NCBI RefSeq assembly: GCF_000720185.1
Contig: NZ_JOIY01000033.1
Location: 124,001-188,000 of the forward strand
Direction: 5' to 3'
Length of the DNA: 64,000 nucleotides
Source of the DNA: Streptomyces sp. NRRL S-340
GTDB lineage: Bacteria; Actinomycetota; Actinomycetes; Streptomycetales; Streptomycetaceae
A model generated the notes under the pieces. That model made no database searches. It was not told the DNA's origin and saw only the letters and a program-made list of their open reading frames with translations. This document shows positions 46,964 through 55,989 of this stretch, one piece after another. The position numbers and the translations under genes were made by a program. Every line of letters starts with the position of its first letter. Position 1 is the first letter of the stretch.

Positions 46964-48208
46964 TCAGCGCGTCGCTCCGCTCGGCGGCATTTCCCCGCTG
47001 AGCAGGAACGCGACGCTCCGCTCGGTCTCCGTCCAGGCCCGGGTGTCGAGTTGGACGGACTGGAGCAGGGCGCACTCGACGCGGTAGCCGTGCTCGGTGA
47101 GGCCGCGGCCGACGCGTTCGGCGGCGTCGCGGGTCGCGGCGTGGGCGACGATGCGCTGCGGGCGCCGGTCGGCCACCGCTTCGACGACGGCCGCTCCCCC
47201 GCCGCCGACCCGGACGACGTCCGGTTCGGGCAGGTCCTCCAGGACGTGCGGGGCGATGCCGTGCAGCACCTGCACCTGGACGCCGAAGCGGCGCGCGGCG
47301 GTCTCGGTGCGGGCGCAGGCCCGCGGGTCGCGGTCGACTGCGATGACGGCGGCGCCGCCGCGGGCGGCCTCGGTGGCGAAGGCGCCGCTGCCGCAGCCGA
47401 TGTCCCAGACCAGGTCTCCGACGCGCGGCCCCAGCCGGGCGAGTTGCGCGGCGCGCAGGAGGCCGGTCTCCCCCTCGCCCAGCGGTCCGTCGTAGGCGTC
47501 GGCGGGCCGGGTCCAGCCGCGCGGCCCGTCGGCCGGGTCTCGCCCGGCGATCCAGCCGCCGCTCTCGCCGGATGCGGCGCCCTGGACGGCGGGGGCCCGC
47601 CCGCCGTTGCCGCCGATGACGATGACGACGTTCGGGTCGCGCCAGGTGTGGTCGGCGGCCTTGTCGGAGGTGACGACGGTGACCTGTTCGCGCGCGGTGC
47701 CGAGTTCCTCGCAGATGACGAAGGTGCGGTGGACCTTGTCGAGGAGCAGGCCCAGTTCCGCGGGGCCGGCGCCGGGCGCGGTCAGTACGGCGACCTTGGT
47801 GTGGGCGCGGCAGACGTTCACGGCGCGGCGCAGGGTGCGTTTGTGGGCGACCACCACCTGGGCGTCGTCCCAGGGCATTCCGGCGCGGGCGAAGGCGGCG
47901 GCGACCGACGAGACGGCGGGGACGACCTCGACCTCCAGGCCGAACTCGGGTGCGCGCAGGGTCCGTACGACGCCGAAGAAGCCGGGGTCCCCGTCGGCGA
48001 GGACGACGGCGGTGCCGCGGTGGCCGGCGATGCGTCGGGCGGCGAGGGCGACGCTGCCGAGGCGGATGCGCTCGGCGCCGGGGGGCACCTCGGGCAGCGC
48101 GAGGTGGTGCGCCGCGCCCGCCACGAGGGTGGCTGCGCCGAGGGCGCCGCGCGCCGCGTCGGTCAGCGGCGAACCGTCCCAGCCGATCACCGTGACCCGG
48201 TCGGCCAT
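46964..48208 (-). CDS. cobL: Precorrin-6Y C5,15-methyltransferase/decarboxylase (CbiE-CbiT fusion)
   Basis: The 414-residue enzyme methylates C5 and C15 and decarboxylates the precorrin in the corrin ring pathway. The N-terminal half is a CbiE-type tetrapyrrole methyltransferase (GDPGFFGVVRTL, VPAVSSVAAAFARAGMPWDDAQVVVAH). The C-terminal half is a CbiT-type SAM methyltransferase (VWDIGCGSGAFATEAA). ATG start. Upstream of cobT on the same strand, but 396 bp away. Confidence 0.93.
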   Translation of the reverse strand: MADRVTVIGWDGSPLTDAARGALGAATLVAGAAHHLALPEVPPGAERIRLGSVALAARRIAGHRGTAVVLADGDPGFFGVVRTLRAPEFGLEVEVVPAVSSVAAAFARAGMPWDDAQVVVAHKRTLRRAVNVCRAHTKVAVLTAPGAGPAELGLLLDKVHRTFVICEELGTAREQVTVVTSDKAADHTWRDPNVVIVIGGNGGRAPAVQGAASGESGGWIAGRDPADGPRGWTRPADAYDGPLGEGETGLLRAAQLARLGPRVGDLVWDIGCGSGAFATEAARGGAAVIAVDRDPRACARTETAARRFGVQVQVLHGIAPHVLEDLPEPDVVRVGGGGAAVVEAVADRRPQRIVAHAATRDAAERVGRGLTEHGYRVECALLQSVQLDTRAWTETERSVAFLLSGEMPPSGATR

Positions 48209-48334
48209 CGTTGTCAGTCTCCAGGGGGATGATGCAGGTCGTCAGGGGCGACGCCCGAGTGCGGGCTCCGTGAGATTACCTGGTGGAGCCGCGGGGCGCG
48301 CGGCGGGGCGGCGGTGCGGCGGGGCCGCGTCCGG

Positions 48335-48973
48335 TCAGTTCCAGTCGGGGAACGAGCGGTAGCCGCCGGAGTCGGCGAGTTCTTCCTCGGCGCCGTCCAG
48401 GTCCTCCGGGAGCAGGCTCCACACGATGAAGTCGGTGCGCACGTCGGTCCAGGTGCCGTCCTCGGCGCGCACGTGGGCTATGCAAGCGTTGCGGAGCACG
48501 CCCTCGCTGATGCAGCCGATCTTCTGGGCGACCTGCTGGGAGGCGGTGTTGCCGGCGGCGGTACGCAGTTCGATGCGTTCGAACTCCTGGTCGCCGAACA
48601 GCCACTGGGCGGTGGCCAGGGCGGCCTCGGAGGCGTAGCCCTCGCCGCGGGCCCAGGGGGCGATGATGTACGACAGTTCGGTGGCGCGGACGTGCCAGTT
48701 GGTCTTGCTCAGCTGGACGATGCCGACCAGACGCTGGGTGAGGAACTCGGTGACCGCGAGGTCGAGGCCGCGGCCCGCGGTGCGTTCGGCGGGGGCGTGG
48801 CCGCCGATCCAGCGCAGGGCGGCCTCCTCGGTGAAGGGCTGGGGGACGTCGGTCCAGGCGGCGACCTGTTCGTCGTTCATCATCGCGGCCAGCGCGGGGG
48901 CGTCGTCCTCGTCGAGGGGGCGCAGCACCAACCGCTCCGTGCTGATGGAGATGTTGGGGAAGGTGCTAGTCAT
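48335..48973 (-). CDS. RimJ/RimL-type GNAT acetyltransferase
   Basis: The 212-residue protein has the RimJ-like opening ISTERLVLRPLDEDDAPAL, a Rim-type RGEGYASEAA acetyl-CoA loop and the C-terminal NTASQQVAQKIGCISEG. The substrate is unknown; ribosomal N-acetylation is only one possibility. CGGAG about 8 bases upstream of ATG. Confidence 0.9.
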   Translation of the reverse strand: MTSTFPNISISTERLVLRPLDEDDAPALAAMMNDEQVAAWTDVPQPFTEEAALRWIGGHAPAERTAGRGLDLAVTEFLTQRLVGIVQLSKTNWHVRATELSYIIAPWARGEGYASEAALATAQWLFGDQEFERIELRTAAGNTASQQVAQKIGCISEGVLRNACIAHVRAEDGTWTDVRTDFIVWSLLPEDLDGAEEELADSGGYRSFPDWN

Positions 48974-49109
48974 GGCGCCGCTCCGTAACCTTCGGAAATA
49001 CCGTCAGGGCCTGCTGAACTGTCCAGCATGCAGCATCCGCGCACCGCGTCGCACCACGGGGTCCGCCCCCGTGCGGAGGCGGACCCCGGGTGCGGCGGTG
49101 CCGGGCGGA

Positions 49110-49949
49110 TCAGAACGCCGGGACGACGGCTCCGTCGTACTTGTCCTCGATGAACTTCTTGACCTCGGGCGAGGTGAGCAGCTTGGCGAGCTTCTTCACG
49201 CGCGGGTCGCTCTCGTTGCCCTTCTTCACGGCGAGGAAGTTGGCGTACGGGTTGCCCTTGGCGGACTCGGCGGCGAGCGCGTCCTTGGCCGGGCTCAGCT
49301 TGGCCTCCAGGGCGTAGTTGCCGTTGATCACCGCGGCGTCGACGTCGCCGAGCGAGCGCGGCAGCTGGGCCGCCTCGAGCTCCTTGAACTTCAGGCCCTT
49401 GGGGTTGTCGGTGACGTCCTTGGGGGTGGCCTCGTAGCCGGCGCCGGCCTTGAGCTTGAGCAGCCCGTTGGCCTCCAGCAGCTTGAGCGCGCGGGCCTCG
49501 TTGGTGGTGTCGTTGGGGAGGGCGACGGTGGCGCCCTGCTTGAGGTCCGTGAGCTTCTTGACGCTCTTGGAGTAGACACCGAGCGGTTCCAGGTGCACGG
49601 TGCCGCCCGGGACCGGCACGATGTCGGTGCCGTTCTTCTTGTTGAAGTCGTCCAGGTAGGGCTTGTGCTGGAAGTAGTTGGCGTCGACCTGGCCCTGCTG
49701 GACGGCCGTGTTGGGGGTCACGTAGTCGGTGAACTCCTTGACCTCCAGCTTGAGGCCGGCCTTCTGCGCCAGGTGGTCCTTGACGTAGGAGAGGATCTCG
49801 CCCTGCGGGGTGGGGGTGGCGGCGACGGTCAGCGTGGCGTTCGCGTCGCTCTTGCCGGAGCCGGAGTCCGAGCCGCCGCAGGCGGTGAGCCCGAAGGTGA
49901 GGGCTCCGGCGGCCAGGACGGCAGAGGTGATCTTGGCGGTGTTACGCAC
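49110..49949 (-). CDS. metQ: Methionine ABC transporter substrate-binding lipoprotein
   Basis: A 279-residue NlpA-type lipoprotein that captures methionine outside the membrane. The signal peptide ends in a lipobox at LTACG, followed by a Ser/Gly/Asp linker and the family core (TPQGEILSYVKDHL, YFQHKPYLDDFNKKNG, LPNDTTNEARALKLLEANGLL). GTG start with GGAAAGG 8 bases upstream. Third gene of metN-metI-metQ. Confidence 0.94.
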   Translation of the reverse strand: MRNTAKITSAVLAAGALTFGLTACGGSDSGSGKSDANATLTVAATPTPQGEILSYVKDHLAQKAGLKLEVKEFTDYVTPNTAVQQGQVDANYFQHKPYLDDFNKKNGTDIVPVPGGTVHLEPLGVYSKSVKKLTDLKQGATVALPNDTTNEARALKLLEANGLLKLKAGAGYEATPKDVTDNPKGLKFKELEAAQLPRSLGDVDAAVINGNYALEAKLSPAKDALAAESAKGNPYANFLAVKKGNESDPRVKKLAKLLTSPEVKKFIEDKYDGAVVPAF

Positions 49950-50032
49950 GAAAAGTGCCTTTCCTTGGGTGGTGCGACCCCGTAGGGGGGAACGGGGAGT
50001 CTGGTACGGGCGGGGCGGGACCCGGCGGCGGG

Positions 50033-50797
50033 TCAGGCCGCCTTGCTCACGTCGGCCGTGGCGGGATCGCCGCCTTTGCCGGTGCCGTCGGCCGCGCCGG
50101 CCTTGAGCAGCCGCAGCCTGGGGGCCGGTCCGGAGCGGCCGCCGCGCCGGTGCAGGGAGCGGGCGGCGAAGTCGCCGGCGAACTGGATGAGCGAGATGAC
50201 CACGGCCAGGATCGCCACGGTGATCCACATCAGCTGGGTCTCGAAGCGCTGGTAGCCGTAGCGGATGGCGATGTCGCCGAGGCCGCCGGCGCCGACCGTG
50301 CCGGCCATCGCGGAGTAGCCGATGAGGGCGACGACGGTCGTGGTGGTGCCGGCGATCAGGGACGGCAGGGCCTCGGGCACGAGGACCTTGCGCACGACCG
50401 TCCAGGTGTTGCCGCCCATGGACTGCACGGCCTCGACGAGGCCGCCGTCCACCTCGCGCACGGAGGTCTCCACCAGCCGTGCGAAGAACGGGATGGCGCC
50501 GATGGCGAGCGGCACGATGGCGGCCTCGCGTCCGATGGTGGTCCCGGTCACCCAGCGGGTGAAGTCCATCAGGGCGACCATGAGGATGATGAACGGCATC
50601 GAACGGGCGATGTTGACCGTCTGGCCGATGACCTTGTTGGCGAGGACGTTCTGGAGCAGGCCGCCCCGGTCGGTGAGGACCAGCAGGACGCCGAGCGGCA
50701 GCCCGCCGACGACGGCGATCAGCGTGGACCAGCCGACCATGTAGAGGGTGTCCCAACAGGCCTGGGACAGCAGCGGGTGCATCTCGGACCAGCTCAT
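50033..50797 (-). CDS. metI: Methionine ABC transporter permease
   Basis: The 254-residue permease has five to six membrane helices and the EAA loop (EAVQSMGGNTWTVVRKVLVPEALPSLI) that contacts MetN. Start overlaps the metN stop as ATGA. The C-terminal ~35 residues are a polar tail not usual in short MetI proteins. Confidence 0.94.
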   Translation of the reverse strand: MSWSEMHPLLSQACWDTLYMVGWSTLIAVVGGLPLGVLLVLTDRGGLLQNVLANKVIGQTVNIARSMPFIILMVALMDFTRWVTGTTIGREAAIVPLAIGAIPFFARLVETSVREVDGGLVEAVQSMGGNTWTVVRKVLVPEALPSLIAGTTTTVVALIGYSAMAGTVGAGGLGDIAIRYGYQRFETQLMWITVAILAVVISLIQFAGDFAARSLHRRGGRSGPAPRLRLLKAGAADGTGKGGDPATADVSKAA

Positions 50798-51843
50798 CGG
50801 GCGCCTTCCTTCACCAGCGGGCCGTCCTGGCCGACGACGTCGATCTGCAGGCCCTGCTCGCGCAGGAAGCCGACGGGTACGACGTTGTCCTCGTAGCGGC
50901 CGGGCAGTTCGATGCGCATCCGGCCGACCTGGAGGCCGCCGACGGTGTCGATGGCGGCGCCGAGGATCGATATGTCGATGTTGTAGGTGCGGGACAGCTG
51001 GGAGATGACGGGCTGGGTGGCGGCCTCGCCGTGGAAGGTGACGTCCAGGACGGTCCGGTCCTCGCCGCCGGCCTCGCCGCCCACCGGGAACAGCGCCGAG
51101 GCCAGCTGGGAGCCCGGCGTGGCGAGCAGTTCGCTCACGGTGCCGGACTCGACGATCCGGCCCCGCTCCATGAGCGCGGCGGAGTCGCAGATCGACTTGA
51201 CGACGTCCATCTCGTGCGTGATGAGCAGGACGGTCAGGCCGAGCTGCCGGTTGAGGTCGCGCAGCAGCTGGAGGATGGAGCGGGTGGTCTCCGGGTCGAG
51301 CGCGCTGGTGGCCTCGTCGGACAGGAGCACCTTGGGGTCGCCGGCCAGGGCGCGGGCGATGCCGACGCGCTGCTTCTGGCCGCCGGAGAGCTGGGCGGGG
51401 TAGGCGCCGGCCTTGTCGGCGAGACCGACCAGGTCGAGCAGTTCGAGCGCCCTGCGGGAACGTTCCTTCCCTGACCTGCCGAGGATCTCCAGAGGCAGTT
51501 CGACGTTGTCCCGGACGGTGCGCGTGGACAGCAGGTTGAAGTGCTGGAAGACCATGCCGATCCGGCTGCGCGCCTGCCGCAGCTCCCGGCCGGCCCGCGG
51601 GCCGCGCCCGGCGAGGGCGGTGAGGTCCTGCCCGGCCACGGTGACCGTGCCCGAGGTGGGCCGCTCCAGCAGGTTGATGCAGCGGATCAGCGAGGACTTG
51701 CCGGCACCGGACTGGCCGATGACGCCGTACACCTCGCCTTCGCGGACGTGCAGGTCGACGCCGTCGAGGGCGGTGACCTCGCGTCCGCGCGAGCGGTAGA
51801 CCTTGGTGAGGCCCGATGTGGTGATCACGTGGGTTTCCGTCAC
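50794..51843 (-). CDS. metN: Methionine ABC transporter ATPase
   Basis: The 349-residue ATPase has Walker A GQSGAGKS, signature LSGGQKQR, Walker B VLLSDEATSALD, and a C-terminal NIL (ACT-like) domain (LSRTYNIDISILGAAIDTVGG) that binds methionine to inhibit import. GTG start; no clear ribosome site, so initiation may depend on the leader region. The upstream 560-bp gap holds a leader ORF at 52040-52135. Confidence 0.95.
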   Translation of the reverse strand: MTETHVITTSGLTKVYRSRGREVTALDGVDLHVREGEVYGVIGQSGAGKSSLIRCINLLERPTSGTVTVAGQDLTALAGRGPRAGRELRQARSRIGMVFQHFNLLSTRTVRDNVELPLEILGRSGKERSRRALELLDLVGLADKAGAYPAQLSGGQKQRVGIARALAGDPKVLLSDEATSALDPETTRSILQLLRDLNRQLGLTVLLITHEMDVVKSICDSAALMERGRIVESGTVSELLATPGSQLASALFPVGGEAGGEDRTVLDVTFHGEAATQPVISQLSRTYNIDISILGAAIDTVGGLQVGRMRIELPGRYEDNVVPVGFLREQGLQIDVVGQDGPLVKEGAR

Positions 51844-52403
51844 TGTCGAGTGCGCGGCGCGTCGTGGGCGCCGGGCACGGCGTTCATGGTCGGGTGCGGC
51901 CGGAACGCGGCACGTCCCGCAGCGGAGGAACGGGACGCGCGCGGGGGCACGGGCTCAGTCGCCCGCGGCGGACGGGCCGGGCGCGGACATGAGCGGGCAC
52001 TCGCTTCGGGGCGCGAGGCTCAGGTGGTGCAGGGGCCCTCTAGAAGGCGCGCATTCGACGCACAGGACACATACAACGAGCACCGGGCGTCATCGTCGCC
52101 TCGGTCGCAGGGATGCGGCAGCTCGTCGTGGTCATGCGATCAGTAAACCAGACCCATGGTGCTGACACGGCACCGCTGTCCGCATCGTGGACGTTCTTGG
52201 GACGCCCCCGGGCGGCGGCCGGGCACGGCCTCGCCCACGCCGCTGACCAGCGGCGACAGGTCCGGCGGGGGTCCGCCCGCGGGGGCACCCGGAGCCGGTC
52301 ACGGGCCGGGCTGTGGCCAACGCCACGGCCGCACCCGAGCGCGCCGGGCGCCGGCGCCGGGGCGGGCGCGGTGGGGTCTTCGCCCCGTAATAGGGTCACA
52401 GGC
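51844..52403. other. Divergent region between metN and the 52404 gene
   Basis: Apart from the candidate leader ORF (52040-52135) I see only weak GC-rich dyads and no SAM-riboswitch consensus. Promoters for both directions must be in this region. Confidence 0.4.
52040..52135 (-). CDS. Candidate 31-residue leader peptide of metNIQ
   Basis: An ATG-to-TAG frame 196 bases upstream of metN, same strand. It opens MTTTSCRIP and ends ARCMCPVRRMRAF: three Cys and four Met among 31 residues, with Met and Cys clustered in the last ten. That fits a leader peptide whose translation senses Met/Cys charging. No ribosome site precedes the ATG; TTTACT lies 6 bases before it, as expected for a -10 box of a leaderless message. 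Several weak dyads (e.g. 51913-51919 with 51931-51937) lie between it and metN. Hypothesis only. Confidence 0.45.
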   Translation of the reverse strand: MTTTSCRIPATEATMTPGARCMCPVRRMRAF

Positions 52404-52763
52404 ATGCTTGATGCCCTGACGCTGGTGACCGGCGTCGCCGCGTTGCTGCTCGCCGCCTGGTGCGGCTGGGCCGCCTACCGTGACCAGCCGACGAAGGACT
52501 GGCACTTCATCGGGATGGCCGTGGTCACCGTGCTGGCCCTGGTCCAGCTGGTGATCGGGATCGTGCAGCTCGCGCGGGGCGAGAAGCCGGACCAGGGGGC
52601 GACGATCTTCGTGGCGTACCTGCTGGGCGCCTTCGCGTGCGTCCCGGCGGCCGCCTTCATGTCGCTGGCGGAGCGCACGCGCTGGGGCTCGGTGACGGTC
52701 GCGGCCGGCGGGGTCGTCCTCGCCGTCCTGGAAGTGCGGCTCTACGACATCTGGGGAGGCTGA
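52404..52763 (+). CDS. Small four-span membrane protein
   Basis: A 119-residue protein with hydrophobic segments at about 2-22, 37-57, 70-90 and 95-112 and no recognised family motif. No signal peptide cleavage site. Ribosome site weak (GGTCACAGGC before ATG). It is followed after one base by a second membrane protein, so the two are likely co-expressed and may interact. Function unknown. Confidence 0.8.
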   Translation: MLDALTLVTGVAALLLAAWCGWAAYRDQPTKDWHFIGMAVVTVLALVQLVIGIVQLARGEKPDQGATIFVAYLLGAFACVPAAAFMSLAERTRWGSVTVAAGGVVLAVLEVRLYDIWGG

Positions 52764-52764
52764 G

Positions 52765-53205
52765 ATGGCCACTGTCGACCAGAAGCCGGCCAAGGCGGCG
52801 AAGGCCCGGCTCATCAGCGGACCGGGCATCCTGCTCGTCTGGCTGTACGGCGTGATGGTGGTCGGCGCGGTCTCCCGCTCCGTCTACCAGATCGCGACCG
52901 ACTTCGGCCGGGCCCCGCTCGCCTACTCGCTCTCGGCGGTGGCGGGCGTGGTCTACGGCTTCATCACCTACTCGCTGGTGCGCGGCGGGGAGAAGGCCCG
53001 CCGGGCGGCCCTGGTGTGCTGCGCCGCCGAGCTGGTGGGCGTGCTGACGGTGGGGACCTGGACGCTCGTCGAACCGTCCGCCTTCCCCGACGCGACCGTG
53101 TGGTCCGACTACGGCATGGGGTACGTCTTCATCCCCGTGCTGCTCCCGCTGTCCGCGCTGTACTGGCTGCGCAAGGCCCGCAGGCAGGGACCGGCGGCCG
53201 CCTGA
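52765..53205 (+). CDS. Small membrane protein paired with the preceding gene
   Basis: A 146-residue protein with four membrane segments (VWLYGVMVVGAVSR, AYSLSAVAGVVYGFITYSL, ALVCCAAELVGVLTVGTWTLV, YVFIPVLLPLSALYWL) and a Lys/Ala N-terminus. GGGGAGG about 5 bases upstream. Convergent with the GNAT gene. Family not recognised. Confidence 0.82.
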   Translation: MATVDQKPAKAAKARLISGPGILLVWLYGVMVVGAVSRSVYQIATDFGRAPLAYSLSAVAGVVYGFITYSLVRGGEKARRAALVCCAAELVGVLTVGTWTLVEPSAFPDATVWSDYGMGYVFIPVLLPLSALYWLRKARRQGPAAA

Positions 53206-53243
53206 GCCGCCGCCGGGACCCGCCCCGAGCCGGACGGGAGACC

Positions 53244-53741
53244 CTAGGCGGTCGCCACGTACGTGCCGGCCGGCTTCTCCAGGAGGATCATCGGGACGCC
53301 GTCGGGGCTGTCGAAGGTGCCCACCGTCTGGTAGCCGACGCGGCGGTACAGGCGCAGGTTGCCCTCGCTGCGGTGGCCGGTGTGCAGGCGGAAGCGGGTG
53401 GCGCCGCGCTCCTCGGCCAGGGCCGCCTCGACCGCGCGCAGCAGCCGGGCGCCGATGCCGTGGCCCTGCAGGCGGGGGTGGACGCAGAGTTTGCCGATGG
53501 CGGCCGCGCCGTCCTCGGTCGTGCTGCCGCGCACCGAGCCCACCACCTCGTCGCCGAGCCGGGCCACGAAGACGCAGTCGGCGGCGACCTCCTGGCGGAG
53601 TGAGTCGAGGCTCTGCACGAGCGGGTCGATGCGGTAGTTGCCGTACAGCGCCGCCTCGCCCTGGAAGCACAGGTACTGAAGCTTGAAGATCTGCTCCGCG
53701 TCCTGCTCGGTCGCCGCCGAGATGGTCACGCTCATGCCCAT
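53244..53741 (-). CDS. GNAT acetyltransferase
   Basis: The 165-residue protein has motif A as LCVHPRLQGHGIGARLL and a C-terminal LYRRVGYQTVG segment. ATG at 53741 has GGGAGG 9 bases upstream; an ATG two codons later is possible. Substrate unknown. Confidence 0.9.
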   Translation of the reverse strand: MGMSVTISAATEQDAEQIFKLQYLCFQGEAALYGNYRIDPLVQSLDSLRQEVAADCVFVARLGDEVVGSVRGSTTEDGAAAIGKLCVHPRLQGHGIGARLLRAVEAALAEERGATRFRLHTGHRSEGNLRLYRRVGYQTVGTFDSPDGVPMILLEKPAGTYVATA

Positions 53742-53786
53742 GTGCGCACGCCTCCCGCTCACCTGATCACCTGTTGTCCCCCACTC

Positions 53787-54293
53787 CTATCCCCGGGCTT
53801 CGCGCGCCGCAACCTCCGGCGCGAGCAAACGCCGCAGACATCCCAGACATCTGGAACGTTCCGGTCCGAGGCTGCCCTGTGAGATACCCAACTCCCCGGC
53901 GATCTCCCGGTAGGTGAGGTCCCTCGGCGACAGCAGCGCCTCCAGCAGCCGGGGGCAGCGGCCCGGCAGGCGGCCCACCGCGTCGCGCAGCGCGCGCCCC
54001 CGCGCGGCGGCCAGCGCCATGGACTCGGGTCCGCGCTCGCTGTCGTCGGCGGGTTCGAGGCCGTACGGACGCTCGATGGTGACGGTGCGTCGGGTCCGGC
54101 GCGCCTCGGAGCGGACGGCCCTGCGCAGCCAGCCCTGGGGGTCGTGCGGCGGCCCGTCCGTCTCCAGGCGCTCCAGCAGCCGCAGCCAGACCGCCTGTTC
54201 CAGGTCGCCCGGTTCCGTTCCGGAGGCATGTGCCTCGGCGGAGGCCTCCGCGGCGAGCAGCGGGCGCAGGGCGGCGAGCATGTCGGGTGTCAT
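53787..54293 (-). CDS. Sigma-70-like (ECF-type) factor, divergent
   Basis: The ~168-residue protein has a region-2-like helix (DLEQAVWLRLLERL) and a region-4-like helix-turn-helix (TYREIAGELGISQGSLGPERSRCLGCLRRLL). Region 2 is short and lacks a strong core-binding consensus, so it may be a sigma factor or only a related regulator. ATG at 54293 chosen; a GTG three codons upstream is possible. No anti-sigma gene is adjacent. Confidence 0.7.
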   Translation of the reverse strand: MTPDMLAALRPLLAAEASAEAHASGTEPGDLEQAVWLRLLERLETDGPPHDPQGWLRRAVRSEARRTRRTVTIERPYGLEPADDSERGPESMALAAARGRALRDAVGRLPGRCPRLLEALLSPRDLTYREIAGELGISQGSLGPERSRCLGCLRRLLAPEVAAREARG

Positions 54294-54370
54294 ATGCGGC
54301 ACGACGCGCCCGCCCCGGCGCGGGGTTGCCGGGGCGGCCACGGGTTCACACCGACGGGGGCGGAACGGGT

Positions 54371-55618
54371 TCAGCGGTTGACGGACCGGCGGCTCAGGAA
54401 GTCCTCCCGGGCGAGCAGGCCGGTGTCGGCGTTGTCGGTGAAGATGCCGTCGATGCCGGTGGCGAAGTAGGCCTGGAAGAGGCCGAAGGCGTCACCGTAG
54501 GCGTCCTTGGCGGTGCCCTTGCGGAACTTCGGCGGCAGGAACGGGTTCTCGTTGCGCATGGTGTATGGGTGCAGGACCAGTCCCGCCGCGTGCGCGTCCC
54601 GCACCAGCGTGCTCGGCCTGCCGAGGTTGCCGTCCGCCTCCTTGGGGATGACCAGGTCCACGGTCGGGCCGATGCCCTGCGCGTAGGAGGCGATCTCCTT
54701 CAGGCCCTCGGGGGTGATGAGGTCGGCCACCGTGCGCGGGTCGCCGGCCTCGACGAAGTCGTACGGGCGGCTGTCGGCGCCGGACAGGAGCACGGCCAGG
54801 GGGTTGTCCACGAGCCGGCGCAGCCGCTGGATGCTGCTGGGCTCGAAGGACTGGAGGATCACCGGCGAGTTCCTGCGGTCCTTGCCGTGCCTGCGCAGCA
54901 GCTTCGCCACCCGCTCCTCCAGGCCGAGGCCCAGCTTGCGGAAGTAGGTGGGGTGCTTGGTCTCGGGATAGATCCACACCTGCCGGCCGCGGCGGCGGGT
55001 CTGCTCGTCCTGCCACTTCAGGACCTCTTCGAAGGTGGGGATCTCCCAGCGGCCGTCGTAGAGGGTGTTGTGCGGGCGGTTGGCCGGGATGCGTTCGACG
55101 GCGCGCAGCGTCTTCAGCTCGGCGAGCGTGAAGTCCTCCGTGAACCAGCCGGTGGTGGGCACCCCGTCGAGGACCTTGGTGGTGCGGCGGCCGGCGAACT
55201 CGGGGTGGTCGGCGACGTCCGTGGTGCCGCCGATCTCCGGCTCGTGCCGGCACACGAGGTGGCCGTCCCGGGTGGGCACCAGGTCTCCGGCCTCGACGAC
55301 GTGGGCGCCGAGGTCGAGGGCCAGCTCGTAGGAGCCGAAGGTGTGCTCGGGCCGGTATCCGCTGGCGCCGCGGTGGCCGATGACCGTCGGCACGGGCAGG
55401 CTCCCGAGACCGCCGCGCCGGCCGGTCCCGCCGTGCCCGGCCGCGGCCGGGGTCTGTGCGGGCCCCGCCTGTGCGGCGCCGGCCGTGCCGGGCGCTCCGA
55501 GGACCGCTCCCCCGGCGCCGAGCACGGCGGCCCCGAGCAGCGTCCGGCGCCCGGTCCGGCCCGTGCGCCCGTCGGACTCCCGCGCCTGCCCCTGCCGCTG
55601 CGGCTCCTGCGTCCCCAT
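54371..55618 (-). CDS. Secreted glycerophosphodiester phosphodiesterase
   Basis: The 415-residue protein starts with a Tat-type signal (GRRTLLGAAVLGAGGAVLG) and then a GDPD TIM-barrel: IGHRGASGYRPEHT (catalytic His-Arg and Glu), EAGDLVPTRDGHLVCRHEP (metal site and second His), YPETKHP. It would release glycerol phosphate from phosphodiesters outside the cell, aiding phosphate or lipid recycling. AGGAGG about 6 bases upstream of ATG. Confidence 0.92.
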   Translation of the reverse strand: MGTQEPQRQGQARESDGRTGRTGRRTLLGAAVLGAGGAVLGAPGTAGAAQAGPAQTPAAAGHGGTGRRGGLGSLPVPTVIGHRGASGYRPEHTFGSYELALDLGAHVVEAGDLVPTRDGHLVCRHEPEIGGTTDVADHPEFAGRRTTKVLDGVPTTGWFTEDFTLAELKTLRAVERIPANRPHNTLYDGRWEIPTFEEVLKWQDEQTRRRGRQVWIYPETKHPTYFRKLGLGLEERVAKLLRRHGKDRRNSPVILQSFEPSSIQRLRRLVDNPLAVLLSGADSRPYDFVEAGDPRTVADLITPEGLKEIASYAQGIGPTVDLVIPKEADGNLGRPSTLVRDAHAAGLVLHPYTMRNENPFLPPKFRKGTAKDAYGDAFGLFQAYFATGIDGIFTDNADTGLLAREDFLSRRSVNR

Positions 55619-55989
55619 GCCCGCCTCCTGGTCTCGTGTCGTCGGTGCGCGCCGATCGTAGGGGGGCCGGGGTGACGGCCGGGAGGCCCCGGACGGAACA
55701 CGGGGGTGACGCCGGATGACGCGCCGGCGGGACAGGAGGGACGGACGGGACGGACGGGACGGACGGGAACGAAGGGAGGGGACGGGCCGGGACCGGCGGG
55801 TGACGCCCCGTAACCTCCGTCACACCGTTGCGTGCCGTTCACCGGGGCGTGACGGGGCTCCCGCGCAGGTAAACGTACGTCAACAGTACGTAAGAGGTGG
55901 TGAGCCCGATGTGCATTCGGGGCCGCGCCGCGAGTATCGTCCTCACCTGCACAGACTTCATAGAGAATCCCTTGACACCGGAGGGCCCG
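55619..55989. promoter_or_regulatory. Divergent region with a 19-bp palindrome and 9-bp tandem repeat
   Basis: ACGTAC-N7-GTACGT (55873-55891) is a perfect 6+6 inverted repeat, about 100 bases upstream of the acyltransferase start. Between 55741 and 55767 the 9-bp unit ACGGACGGG occurs three times in tandem. The palindrome could be an operator; no regulator gene is nearby. The frame of the acyltransferase gene is open back to 55897, so an earlier start is not excluded. Confidence 0.4.

Noticed and set aside
46568..48334. Possible cobalamin riboswitch before cobT or cobL
   Set aside because: The B12-box-like string upstream of cobL (CTGGAGACTGAC on the minus strand) is isolated, and the paired conserved elements are missing.
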